Origin: Pedobacter nutrimenti
GTDB lineage: Bacteria; Bacteroidota; Bacteroidia; Sphingobacteriales; Sphingobacteriaceae
Direction: 5' to 3'
Length of the DNA stretch: 64,000 nucleotides
NCBI RefSeq assembly: GCF_003208655.1
Contig: NZ_QKLU01000006.1
Span: 1-64,000, forward strand
Shown here: positions 51,464 through 59,039 of the stretch, in pieces
Numbering within the stretch: position 1 is the first letter of the stretch
Layout of the letters: each line of letters begins with the position of its first letter
Notes under the pieces: generated by a model
The model's input: the letters and a program-made list of their open reading frames with translations, nothing else
Told to the model about the DNA's origin: nothing
Databases searched by the model: none
Program-made: the position numbers and the translations under genes

Positions 51464-51643
51464 ATGAAAAGCAATATTAATTTTTGTATACCAGCTGGTT
51501 TGCTGCTCCTGGCACTGAACCTGATGGCCGGAAGATTTTTGTCTCTTTCGGATCTATTGACCGGATTATTTTATGGAATAGCAATCGGTTTAATTTTCAT
51601 TGGTATTTTATTCACCGCAAAGAAAAGGATTAAACAGATTTAA
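51464..51643 (+). CDS. 59-residue membrane protein of unknown function
   Basis: A short open frame from ATG 51464 to TAA 51641-51643 encodes 59 residues with two hydrophobic segments (about 9-22, and 33-50 IGLIFIGILF region) and a basic C-terminus (AKKRIKQI), which suggests both ends lie in the cytoplasm. The LacI gene starts one base after its stop, so the two are probably translated from one message. Nothing comparable is recognisable. The tight spacing and membrane character support a real gene, but no function is proposed. Confidence 0.55.
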   Translation: MKSNINFCIPAGLLLLALNLMAGRFLSLSDLLTGLFYGIAIGLIFIGILFTAKKRIKQI

Positions 51644-51644
51644 T

Positions 51645-52661
51645 ATGTCATCCAAAGCCCTCTCTATAAAAGACATTGCAAAAAAAGCCAATGTATCCAT
51701 TACGACTGTATCCTTTATTCTGAACGGCAAGGCGGTAGAAAAAAACATCAGTACCGCTGTTATAGAGAAAGTGGAAAAGATCATTAAGGAAGATGGCTTT
51801 AAACCAAACCAGGTAGCCCGAAGCCTGCGCACGGGAAGTTCTAAAATTATCGGATTAATTGTTGAAGACATTTCAAATCCTTTTTTTGCGGGGATTGCGA
51901 GGCTTATTGAAGATAAAGCCTATAAAAAGGATTATAAGATTATTTATTCCAGTACAGAAAATCAGCCCGGAAAAGCAAAAGATCTCATTAATCTTTTTAA
52001 ATCCAGACAGGTTGATGCCTATATCATTTCACCCGCAGGTGGGACAGAGGAAGAAATCCAGGGCCTGATCAAAGAACACAAACCCGTGGTATTGTTTGAC
52101 CGTTATTTACCCGGTCTGAATGCCAATTATGTAGGAGTGGATAACTTTAAGGCTTCTTATCAGGCGACAGAACATTTTATCCACAGGAAGAAAAAAAATA
52201 TTGCCTTGGTTACCGTTGATTTATCCGTGGAGCAAATCAATGAACGAAGTGAAGGACACCGGCAGGCCATCCTGGATTATGAGTTACCTTTTCATGCTGA
52301 ACTGGTCATCCGCATACCTTTTGCACAACCGAAAGAAGAAACGATTCAGCAGTTGATCCATTTTTTCAATCAATATGCTGAAATTGATGCTGTGTTGTTT
52401 GCTACAAACTATCTGGCCATTAGCGGGCTGACTGCGCTAAAACAGATGGATAAAGCAATTGACAAGGATTTTTCCGTTATTGCTTATGATGACGGTGAGG
52501 TTTTTAAACTGCATACACCACAGATTTCAGCTGTAGAACAACCCCTGGAAGAAATTGCAGAAAATATCATTAACCTGATCTTTCAGCAATTGTCCGCAGA
52601 TCAGCTACCCGCTCCGCAAAAGGTCATTCTGGCAGCAAAACTTTTGGTCCGGTCCAGTTAA
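51645..52661 (+). CDS. LacI-family transcriptional regulator
   Basis: This 338-residue repressor has an N-terminal LacI helix-turn-helix (about 6-55, LSIKDIAKKANVSITTVSFI) followed by the hinge (ARSLRTGSS) and a periplasmic-binding-protein-like ligand domain. I chose the ATG at 51645, directly before the HTH, instead of the GTG frame from 51600 that overlaps the small membrane gene. CpG-centred palindromes in front of the hydrolase and GH125 genes are plausible targets. It presumably senses mannose, a mannoside or a phosphorylated derivative. Confidence 0.92.
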   Translation: MSSKALSIKDIAKKANVSITTVSFILNGKAVEKNISTAVIEKVEKIIKEDGFKPNQVARSLRTGSSKIIGLIVEDISNPFFAGIARLIEDKAYKKDYKIIYSSTENQPGKAKDLINLFKSRQVDAYIISPAGGTEEEIQGLIKEHKPVVLFDRYLPGLNANYVGVDNFKASYQATEHFIHRKKKNIALVTVDLSVEQINERSEGHRQAILDYELPFHAELVIRIPFAQPKEETIQQLIHFFNQYAEIDAVLFATNYLAISGLTALKQMDKAIDKDFSVIAYDDGEVFKLHTPQISAVEQPLEEIAENIINLIFQQLSADQLPAPQKVILAAKLLVRSS

Positions 52662-52720
52662 TTTTAAGGCCAGATTTTATTTGAGCGGAAGGGTAAATTT
52701 ATTATTATTGCATCTGTTAA

Positions 52721-52732
52721 TAAAACGTTTTA
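52721..52732. promoter_or_regulatory. LacI-type operator candidate upstream of GH125
   Basis: TAAAACGTTTTA is a perfect 12-bp palindrome centred on CpG, the signature of many LacI-family operators. It lies 97 bp before the GH125 start. Confidence 0.6.
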
Positions 52733-52752
52733 GCAAAATCTAATGATTTGTA

Positions 52753-52767
52753 TTCAAACGCTTTGAA
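52753..52767. promoter_or_regulatory. Second palindromic site upstream of GH125
   Basis: TTCAAA and TTTGAA form perfect 6-bp arms around CGC. It is 32 bp after the start of the first site, about three helical turns, and could be a second operator half of the same regulator. Confidence 0.45.
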
Positions 52768-52828
52768 CCAGGACCATATAAAAACCAAATAAACGGTGCG
52801 TGCACCGGAAACCTAATATCCAGATTTT

Positions 52829-54250
52829 ATGAAAAGGAGAACATTTATCAGAAATACAAGCCTGTTGGGTGCAGGTGTACTTGCCTCAAAGATTTCATTT
52901 GCTGCTGCCCCGGCTGATTTTCCAATCGTAAGGGTTGCCGCAGGAAAAAGACATTTTCAAAGCAAGTCTGTAGATGCTGCGATACAAACTTTTAAAGCAA
53001 AAGTAAAAAATCCGGAACTTTGCTGGTTATTTGAAAACTGTTTTCCAAATACGCTCGATACAACTGTTTATTACAAAGAAGAAAACGGACATCCGGATAC
53101 GTATGTGATTACCGGAGATATTGATGCCATGTGGCTCCGGGACAGTTCGGCCCAGGTTTGGCCCTATTTGCAATTTGTAAATGAAGATGAGCCTTTAAAG
53201 AAGTTAATTGCCGGTGTCATTTTCCACCAGACCAAATGTATTTTAAAGGATCCTTATGCAAATGCATTTTATGGAGACCCGAATAAAGTAGGGGAATGGA
53301 AAAGTGATCAGACCACGATGCTTCCAGGGGTGCACGAAAGGAAATGGGAAATAGATTCTCTGTGTTATCCGGTGCGCCTGGCCTATCATTACTGGAAAAA
53401 AACCAAGGACAGCCAACCCTTTACAGAAGATTGGAAAGAAGCCATTAAACTGACTTTGAAAACTTTTAAGGACCAGCAACGCAAAAGTGGAAATGGGCCC
53501 TATCATTTTCAGCGGGAAACCCTCAAGCCCACCGATTCACAACCTATGGCAGGTTATGGCTTTCCTGTGAAACCAGTTGGCCTCATATGTTCTGCATTCC
53601 GTCCAAGTGACGACGCCACTATTTTTCCATTTCTGATCCCATCCAACTTTTTTGCAGTTAGTTCTTTAAAGCAAGCATCTGAAATGGTAACGGCTATTTT
53701 TAAAGATACAACCTTAGCCGCTGAATTAACAAAACTTGCCCTTGAAGTAGAGGCTGCTATACAAAAATATGGCATTGTGAACCACCCTGAATATGGTAAA
53801 ATATATGCATTCGAAGTGGATGGTTTTGGCAATACCTATCTGATGGATGATGCCAACGTTCCAAGTCTTTTGGCTTTACCTTATCTGGGCGCTATTGATG
53901 TTAAACAGGAGATCTATCAGAACACCAGAAAATTTGTTTTATCTGAAAACAATCCTTTTTATTTTAAAGGAACAGCAGCCGAAGGGATAGGTGGGCCACA
54001 CGTTGGACAAGATATGATTTGGCCAATGAGCATTACCATGAGGGCTTTAACTTCTTCAGACCGGGAAGAAATTAAAAGGTGTATACAAAGTTTGCAGAAA
54101 ACCCACGCAGGAAAAGGCTTTATGCATGAGTCCTTCCATAAAGACGATCCTTCCAATTTCACCAGGGCCTGGTTTGCCTGGTCTAATACCTTATTTGGTG
54201 AATTGTTGTGGAAAACTTATCATGAAATGCCTGAGCTTTTAAAAGCCTGA
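52829..54250 (+). CDS. Glycoside hydrolase family 125 exo-alpha-1,6-mannosidase
   Basis: This 473-residue enzyme removes alpha-1,6-linked mannose by an inverting, metal-independent mechanism. The N-terminus (MKRRTFIRNTSLLGAGVLAS) has twin basic residues before a hydrophobic stretch, resembling a Tat or Sec signal. Family landmarks are GDIDAMWLRDSSAQVWPYL (about 97-115), GPHVGQDMIWPMSI, and FHKDDPSNFTRAWFAWSNTL near the C-terminus. It fits alongside GH92 enzymes for trimming N-glycans or alpha-mannan. It is the first enzyme gene after LacI, with two palindromes in its promoter region. Confidence 0.93.
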   Translation: MKRRTFIRNTSLLGAGVLASKISFAAAPADFPIVRVAAGKRHFQSKSVDAAIQTFKAKVKNPELCWLFENCFPNTLDTTVYYKEENGHPDTYVITGDIDAMWLRDSSAQVWPYLQFVNEDEPLKKLIAGVIFHQTKCILKDPYANAFYGDPNKVGEWKSDQTTMLPGVHERKWEIDSLCYPVRLAYHYWKKTKDSQPFTEDWKEAIKLTLKTFKDQQRKSGNGPYHFQRETLKPTDSQPMAGYGFPVKPVGLICSAFRPSDDATIFPFLIPSNFFAVSSLKQASEMVTAIFKDTTLAAELTKLALEVEAAIQKYGIVNHPEYGKIYAFEVDGFGNTYLMDDANVPSLLALPYLGAIDVKQEIYQNTRKFVLSENNPFYFKGTAAEGIGGPHVGQDMIWPMSITMRALTSSDREEIKRCIQSLQKTHAGKGFMHESFHKDDPSNFTRAWFAWSNTLFGELLWKTYHEMPELLKA

Positions 54251-54301
54251 TCATTTTAAAGAAAAAGACTGATAGATACTAAAATAAGCGAAAAACACAT
54301 A

Positions 54302-55189
54302 ATGAAAAACTCCGTTGCGCTGGGCATTGATATAGGCGGCTCTCACATTACAGCTGCGCTGGTCGATTTGAAAACAGGAAGCCTGCTGGAGGGCTCCCGT
54401 CAGCGAAAATATGTCAGGTCCGATGAGGCTGCCGAAATTATTTTAGACCACTGGTGTGGGGTAATCCGGGAAGTTTTTAAAAGCGGTACAGGGCTTCAAA
54501 AAAATATAGGAATTGCTATGCCCGGCCCCTTTGATTACAAAGCGGGTATTTCGCTGATCCGAGACCAGGATAAGTTCAGGACCCTGTACCAGGTCAATAT
54601 AAAAACCGAACTGGCCCGTCGTTTAAATATAAAAGAACAAGAAATTCGCTTTATAAATGATGCGGCAGGTTTTCTGCAGGGAGAAGTTTTTGGCGGGGCT
54701 GCCAGAAATTTTTCCAGAGTGATTGGGCTCACTTTGGGTACTGGTCTTGGGGCTGCCTTTTGTGCAAATGGACAAGCGACTGATGCAGCCCTGTGGAATG
54801 CAAAATTTAAGGAGGGTATTGCCGAAGATTACCTGTCAACCCGCTGGTTTATAAAACGGTATTTTGAATTGACAGGACATACAATTGCGGGAGTAAAAGA
54901 ACTTGACCTTAGCACCGGCAGAAGTCCGGAAATAAAAAAAATGTTTGGAGAATTTGCACATCATCTGGGACAGTTTATCCATATGGTCGTACAACAGCAA
55001 GACGCCGACCTGATTGTGCTGGGGGGAAATATTTCTAATGCCTATCCCTGCTTTTTACCCGAACTGGAACAGGAATTTCAGAAATACCCTATACCAGCTA
55101 AAGTAAAAATTGCGGAACTCAAGGAAGATGCGGCCCTGATCGGTGCTGCAAGTCTTTGGGGGAGACTGGAAACTGCAGAATTAAAGTAA
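54302..55189 (+). CDS. ROK-family sugar kinase, without the usual zinc motif
   Basis: This 295-residue cytosolic kinase phosphorylates a sugar, presumably mannose released by the neighbouring mannosidases. The ATP phosphate loop is DIGGSHITAAL (about 10-20), the sugar-binding/catalytic ND lies in RFINDAAGFL, and GLTLGTGLGAAF is conserved. The usual zinc cluster C-x-C-G-x2-G-C-x-E after the GTGLG motif is absent; the equivalent stretch is CANGQATDAALW, with EDYLSTRWF following. It sits between GH125 and the second GH92, 51 bp after GH125 and 34 bp before GH92. The substrate is inferred from context only. Confidence 0.85.
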   Translation: MKNSVALGIDIGGSHITAALVDLKTGSLLEGSRQRKYVRSDEAAEIILDHWCGVIREVFKSGTGLQKNIGIAMPGPFDYKAGISLIRDQDKFRTLYQVNIKTELARRLNIKEQEIRFINDAAGFLQGEVFGGAARNFSRVIGLTLGTGLGAAFCANGQATDAALWNAKFKEGIAEDYLSTRWFIKRYFELTGHTIAGVKELDLSTGRSPEIKKMFGEFAHHLGQFIHMVVQQQDADLIVLGGNISNAYPCFLPELEQEFQKYPIPAKVKIAELKEDAALIGAASLWGRLETAELK

Positions 55190-55223
55190 ATTTAATGGTT
55201 AAACAAACCAACCTGAATCAAAA

Positions 55224-57512
55224 ATGATCAAGAAAATTTTGTGCATTGCCGCTTTATTGGGAAGCGGTAGTATTTTCGCTCAGCAGAGCAGTAAATTTCC
55301 TGAACCTGTCGATTTGGTGAATCCCCTGATGGGAACCCAGTCTAAGCCAGACCTTTCCAATGGAAATACCTATCCGGCTGTTGCGGTGCCCTGGGGAATG
55401 AATTTTTGGACCCCACAAACCGGAAAAATGGGAAATGGTTGGGCTTATACCTATGATGCCGATAAAATCAGGGGATTCAAACAAACCCATCAGCCCTCTC
55501 CATGGATGAACGATTATGGCCAGTTTGCAATTATGCCTGTAACGGGCAAACTGAAATTCAAAGAAGAGGAGCGGGCCAGCTGGTTTAGTCATAAAGCCGA
55601 AAAAGCCAGTCCCTATTACTACAGCGTTTATCTGGCCGATGCCGATGTAACGACAGAGCTCACACCAACTGAGCGTGCGGCGCAGTTCCGTTTTACATTC
55701 CCAAAAACAGACAGTGCTTTTGTTGTGGTTGATGCATTGAACAAGGGCTCTTATATTAAAATTATTCCATCGGAAAGGAAAATTATCGGGTATTCCACTA
55801 AATATGCAAGAGGCCCATTGCCTAAAAATTTTAAAAATTATTTTGTCATTTATTTCGATAAAGATTTTAGTCTGTCTAAAACCTGGGCAGATACCGTTCT
55901 TAAAAACGGACTTGAACTGGAAAGTGAGCACAGTGGTGCTGTAATTGGTTTTAAAACCATAAAAGGAGAAAAGGTTACGGCAAAAGTGGCTTCTTCTTTT
56001 ATCAGCTTTGAGCAGGCAGAGCTTAACCTGAAAAGGGAACTGGCCAAAGATAGTTTTGAACAAACCAAAGCAAAAGCCAGGATGCTCTGGAATAAAACAC
56101 TTGGGCGTATTGAAATAGAAGGAGGAACAATTGACCAGGCACGGACTTTTTATTCCTGCCTGTACAGGACCCTGTTTTTTCCAAATAAGCTGTATGAGCT
56201 CAATGATAAAAATGAAATCGTACACTGGAGCCCTTATAACGGTAAAATATTGCCGGGCTATATGTTTGCAGGAACAGGCTTTTGGGATACTTTCAGGGCA
56301 TTGTATCCCTTTTTGAACCTCATGTATCCAGCCATTAATAAAGAAATGCAGGAAGGGTTGATCAATGATTTTAAAGAAGGGGGCTGGTTGCCCGAGTGGA
56401 GCAGTCCGGGCTACGCCAATATTATGGTTGGCAATAACTCCGCTTCTGTGGTCAGTGATGCCTATATCAAAGGCATGCGCGGCTATGATATTGAAACGCT
56501 GTGGAAGGCAGTGACGCATGGCGCAAACAATGAAGGCCCTATAGAAGCTGTCGGAAGAAACGGAGTGAAGTACTATAACGAACTGGGTTATGTACCTTAT
56601 GATGTGAAAATCAGTGAAAATGCGGCCAAAACACTGGAATATGCTTATGACGATTTTGCCATTTACCAGTTGGGGCGGGCATTGGGTAAGCCCGAAAGTG
56701 AGATTGGGATTTACGCAAAGCGCAGCATGAATTATAAAAATCTTTTTGACCCTTCTTCGGGTTTAATGCGCGGAAAAAATCAGGATGGAACTTTTCAAAG
56801 TCCTTTTAGTCCTTTCAAATGGGGAGGGGCTTTTACAGAAGGGAACAGCTGGCATTATACTTGGTCTGTTTTTCAGGATGTTGCCGGCCTTGCAAAGCTA
56901 ATGGGAGGACCCGAAAAGTTTGTTCAGAAACTCGATTCTGTATTTTCCCTTCCACCTGTTTTTGATGAAAGTGCCTACGGAGGGGTGATTCACGAGATCA
57001 GGGAAATGCAGATAGCCAATATGGGGCAGTATGCACATGGAAACCAGCCAATTCAGCATATGATTTACCTGTATAATTATGGTGGGGCGCCATGGAAAAC
57101 CCAGTATTGGGCAAGGGAGACGATGGACAGAATGTATAAAGCAACCCCAGACGGTTATTGCGGAGATGAAGATAATGGACAGACTTCTGCCTGGTATGTT
57201 TTTTCAGCTATGGGCTTTTACCCGGTTACACCAGCCGTAGACCAGTATGTACTAGGGGCACCTTTATTTAAAAAAATGAATCTTCATCTGGAGAATGGTA
57301 AAACCATTTCCATCAATGCCCCGGAAAATAGTGCGGAGCATAAATATGTGCAATCTCTGCAGATAGACGGGAAGGCATATTCCAAAAACTGGCTGAGCCA
57401 TTCTGCTTTGCAAAAAGGAGCAGTCCTGAATTTTAATATGTCAAGCTCGCCCAATAAAGAAAGAGGAAAGGATGCCAGGGATTTTCCTTATTCCTTTTCT
57501 ACCGATAAATAA
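55224..57512 (+). CDS. Second glycoside hydrolase family 92 alpha-mannosidase
   Basis: This 762-residue secreted enzyme has a signal peptide (1-20, ending SIFAQ) and the GH92 signatures VDLVNPLMGTQSKPDLSNGN and GDEDNGQTSAWYVFSAMGFY. It differs clearly from the first GH92 at 40013-42313 (for example GNTYPAVAVPWGMNFWTPQT near the N-terminus), so the two probably have different linkage specificities, such as alpha-1,2 versus alpha-1,3/1,4. It ends the LacI/GH125/kinase string, and its stop is followed by a long gap with a terminator. Confidence 0.94.
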   Translation: MIKKILCIAALLGSGSIFAQQSSKFPEPVDLVNPLMGTQSKPDLSNGNTYPAVAVPWGMNFWTPQTGKMGNGWAYTYDADKIRGFKQTHQPSPWMNDYGQFAIMPVTGKLKFKEEERASWFSHKAEKASPYYYSVYLADADVTTELTPTERAAQFRFTFPKTDSAFVVVDALNKGSYIKIIPSERKIIGYSTKYARGPLPKNFKNYFVIYFDKDFSLSKTWADTVLKNGLELESEHSGAVIGFKTIKGEKVTAKVASSFISFEQAELNLKRELAKDSFEQTKAKARMLWNKTLGRIEIEGGTIDQARTFYSCLYRTLFFPNKLYELNDKNEIVHWSPYNGKILPGYMFAGTGFWDTFRALYPFLNLMYPAINKEMQEGLINDFKEGGWLPEWSSPGYANIMVGNNSASVVSDAYIKGMRGYDIETLWKAVTHGANNEGPIEAVGRNGVKYYNELGYVPYDVKISENAAKTLEYAYDDFAIYQLGRALGKPESEIGIYAKRSMNYKNLFDPSSGLMRGKNQDGTFQSPFSPFKWGGAFTEGNSWHYTWSVFQDVAGLAKLMGGPEKFVQKLDSVFSLPPVFDESAYGGVIHEIREMQIANMGQYAHGNQPIQHMIYLYNYGGAPWKTQYWARETMDRMYKATPDGYCGDEDNGQTSAWYVFSAMGFYPVTPAVDQYVLGAPLFKKMNLHLENGKTISINAPENSAEHKYVQSLQIDGKAYSKNWLSHSALQKGAVLNFNMSSSPNKERGKDARDFPYSFSTDK

Positions 57513-57631
57513 AATGAATGTTAATTCAACTGAGTATTTGGCCAATATTCAGGAAGTAAATTGCCGGAAGATTTAGGTAATTGCGGCCAGTGATAGCTTT
57601 GTTTGAGTAACAAATGTTTATGTTGAATTGT

Positions 57632-57664
57632 ACCCGGCAGCCAGGGATAGCTGCCGGGTTTTTT
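57632..57664 (+). terminator. Terminator after the second GH92
   Basis: ACCCGGCAGC (57632-57641) pairs with GCTGCCGGGT (57650-57659) around an 8-nt loop, followed by six Ts. It lies about 120 bp after the GH92 stop. Confidence 0.7.
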
Positions 57665-57672
57665 ATAAAACT

Positions 57673-58860
57673 TTAGCGGTAAAGCAAGTCGGTCATCAGG
57701 TTCTCATTTGTTCTTGGGAGCGCGGCGGCAGCTTCCAGATAGGTGCTGCTCTTGTATTTTAATCCTGCGAGCAAGAGTGGTCTGTACATTTCCCCTTTAT
57801 TATAAGGACTGATCTGTTTATGGTCTTTAGGTTTATCACCAATGGTGTAAGGGATCAACCAGTCCAGTGCTTTGCGTAAGCTTCTGCCGTCGGTGGTGCT
57901 GTAATTCCACAGGTCAATATCGAGTTTTTCGCCCAGTATGGCCAGGTTAAACCAACCGTTAAGGTTCATGGTACTGTAACCATAAGCGTTCGTTCTTTCC
58001 AGTTCGAGCGGCTGCTGGCCATCAGGTTCAATTTGTACAGGTATCCTTTTTAAGCTCTCTTTTAAGGTTTGAGCGGCCAGTTTCCGGTCACCGGTAAACA
58101 ATGCAAAAGCGACAATTTGGGTATCATAATGCGTACCATGATTGTTTTTCGCATGGTGTTCGTCCTGTCCGTTTTTACTGGTCATCATCCAGTTGAGGTA
58201 TTGTTTGTACCAGTCTTTAAGGCCTTGCATTTCTTTGGTGTTCCAGGAGGCAGAACCAGTCAGCAGGCCGGCCCAGTCTGCAAGATCGGCCAGTGAACGG
58301 GTTTCAATGATGCCAATTCCCCTTCCGTCATTGACGCCCCTGATCGCCTGGGCATAGTTCAGGTTGGGGTTCATTTTTGTTTCTGGGTTCAGGAACCAGA
58401 TCTGCATGAGTTGGGAGGCCTTAGCGGCGTATTTTTCTGTATTTGTAAAATAATAAGCCAGCGAAAGAAATTTACATTTATTGTTCAGGTCACTTAAATA
58501 AGTACCATCGGTTATTGTCCTGATTTCCGGATTACGCTCTCCGTCTTTTCTGATATAGGGCCGGCCATCTGCCTTGGCGGGATCCGGCCAAAAATAAGGG
58601 GCCAGGCTCATGTAATCGTGCTTTGATCCGCTTGGTGGAGTAAACGATTTGTCCAAAACAGACTTCGGTTTAGTGTCCAGGTAACCATCGGCAGTTTTAA
58701 GCACAAAATCAACTTGTCTGGTTACCTCTTTGTCTTTTCGAAGATAGGCCTCTTTTTTTGTTTTCAACAGGCCTGCATTTAGTAAAGAAACTTCCGGTAG
58801 CTGGGCATAAGAACTGGTGAAAAAAAGAACAAGAGCAATTGATAAACCGAATACTTTCAT
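57673..58860 (-). CDS. Secreted alginate-lyase-fold polysaccharide lyase (PL38-like)
   Basis: This 395-residue protein has a signal peptide (1-20, ending SSYAQ) and an (alpha/alpha)-barrel alginate_lyase domain. The catalytic-type motif is KNNHGTHYDTQ (N240, H241, Y245), preceded by APYFWPDP and RGIGIIETRSL. These resemble PL38 and PL5-like lyases that cleave uronic-acid polymers such as alginate or glucuronan by beta-elimination. It is divergent from the Y_Y_Y regulator and may belong to the third polysaccharide locus that runs off the right end. The exact substrate is not known. Confidence 0.8.
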   Translation of the reverse strand: MKVFGLSIALVLFFTSSYAQLPEVSLLNAGLLKTKKEAYLRKDKEVTRQVDFVLKTADGYLDTKPKSVLDKSFTPPSGSKHDYMSLAPYFWPDPAKADGRPYIRKDGERNPEIRTITDGTYLSDLNNKCKFLSLAYYFTNTEKYAAKASQLMQIWFLNPETKMNPNLNYAQAIRGVNDGRGIGIIETRSLADLADWAGLLTGSASWNTKEMQGLKDWYKQYLNWMMTSKNGQDEHHAKNNHGTHYDTQIVAFALFTGDRKLAAQTLKESLKRIPVQIEPDGQQPLELERTNAYGYSTMNLNGWFNLAILGEKLDIDLWNYSTTDGRSLRKALDWLIPYTIGDKPKDHKQISPYNKGEMYRPLLLAGLKYKSSTYLEAAAALPRTNENLMTDLLYR

Positions 58861-58995
58861 TTTTAAGGGGTGAGGTGAAGAGAAACAAATCTACTCTTTA
58901 AATATAAAAATAAAAAAGAGCTGCAGATCAATAAAATTGGCATTCTATTATGAAATATTGGAATCTTATTAAGAAAAATTATTAAATTGAATCTC

Positions 58996-59015
58996 GACTT
59001 AAAAATCTTTAAGTC
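58996..59015. promoter_or_regulatory. Palindrome in the leader of the Y_Y_Y regulator gene
   Basis: GACTTAAA (58996-59003) and TTTAAGTC (59008-59015) form perfect 8-bp arms with a 4-nt centre, 24 bp before the regulator's start. It could be an operator or an RNA hairpin; nothing separates the two. Confidence 0.35.
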
Positions 59016-59039
59016 AAAAAGAGAAACCATCATTCCCCC

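Noticed and set aside
55254..56519. 421-codon open frame on the minus strand
   Set aside because: It lies wholly antisense to the second GH92 gene, whose protein has clear family motifs throughout. The antisense product shows no recognisable domain and is a shadow of the codon pattern.
57514..57576. 20-codon open frame after the second GH92
   Set aside because: No conserved feature, hydrophobic segment or coupling; treated as non-coding.
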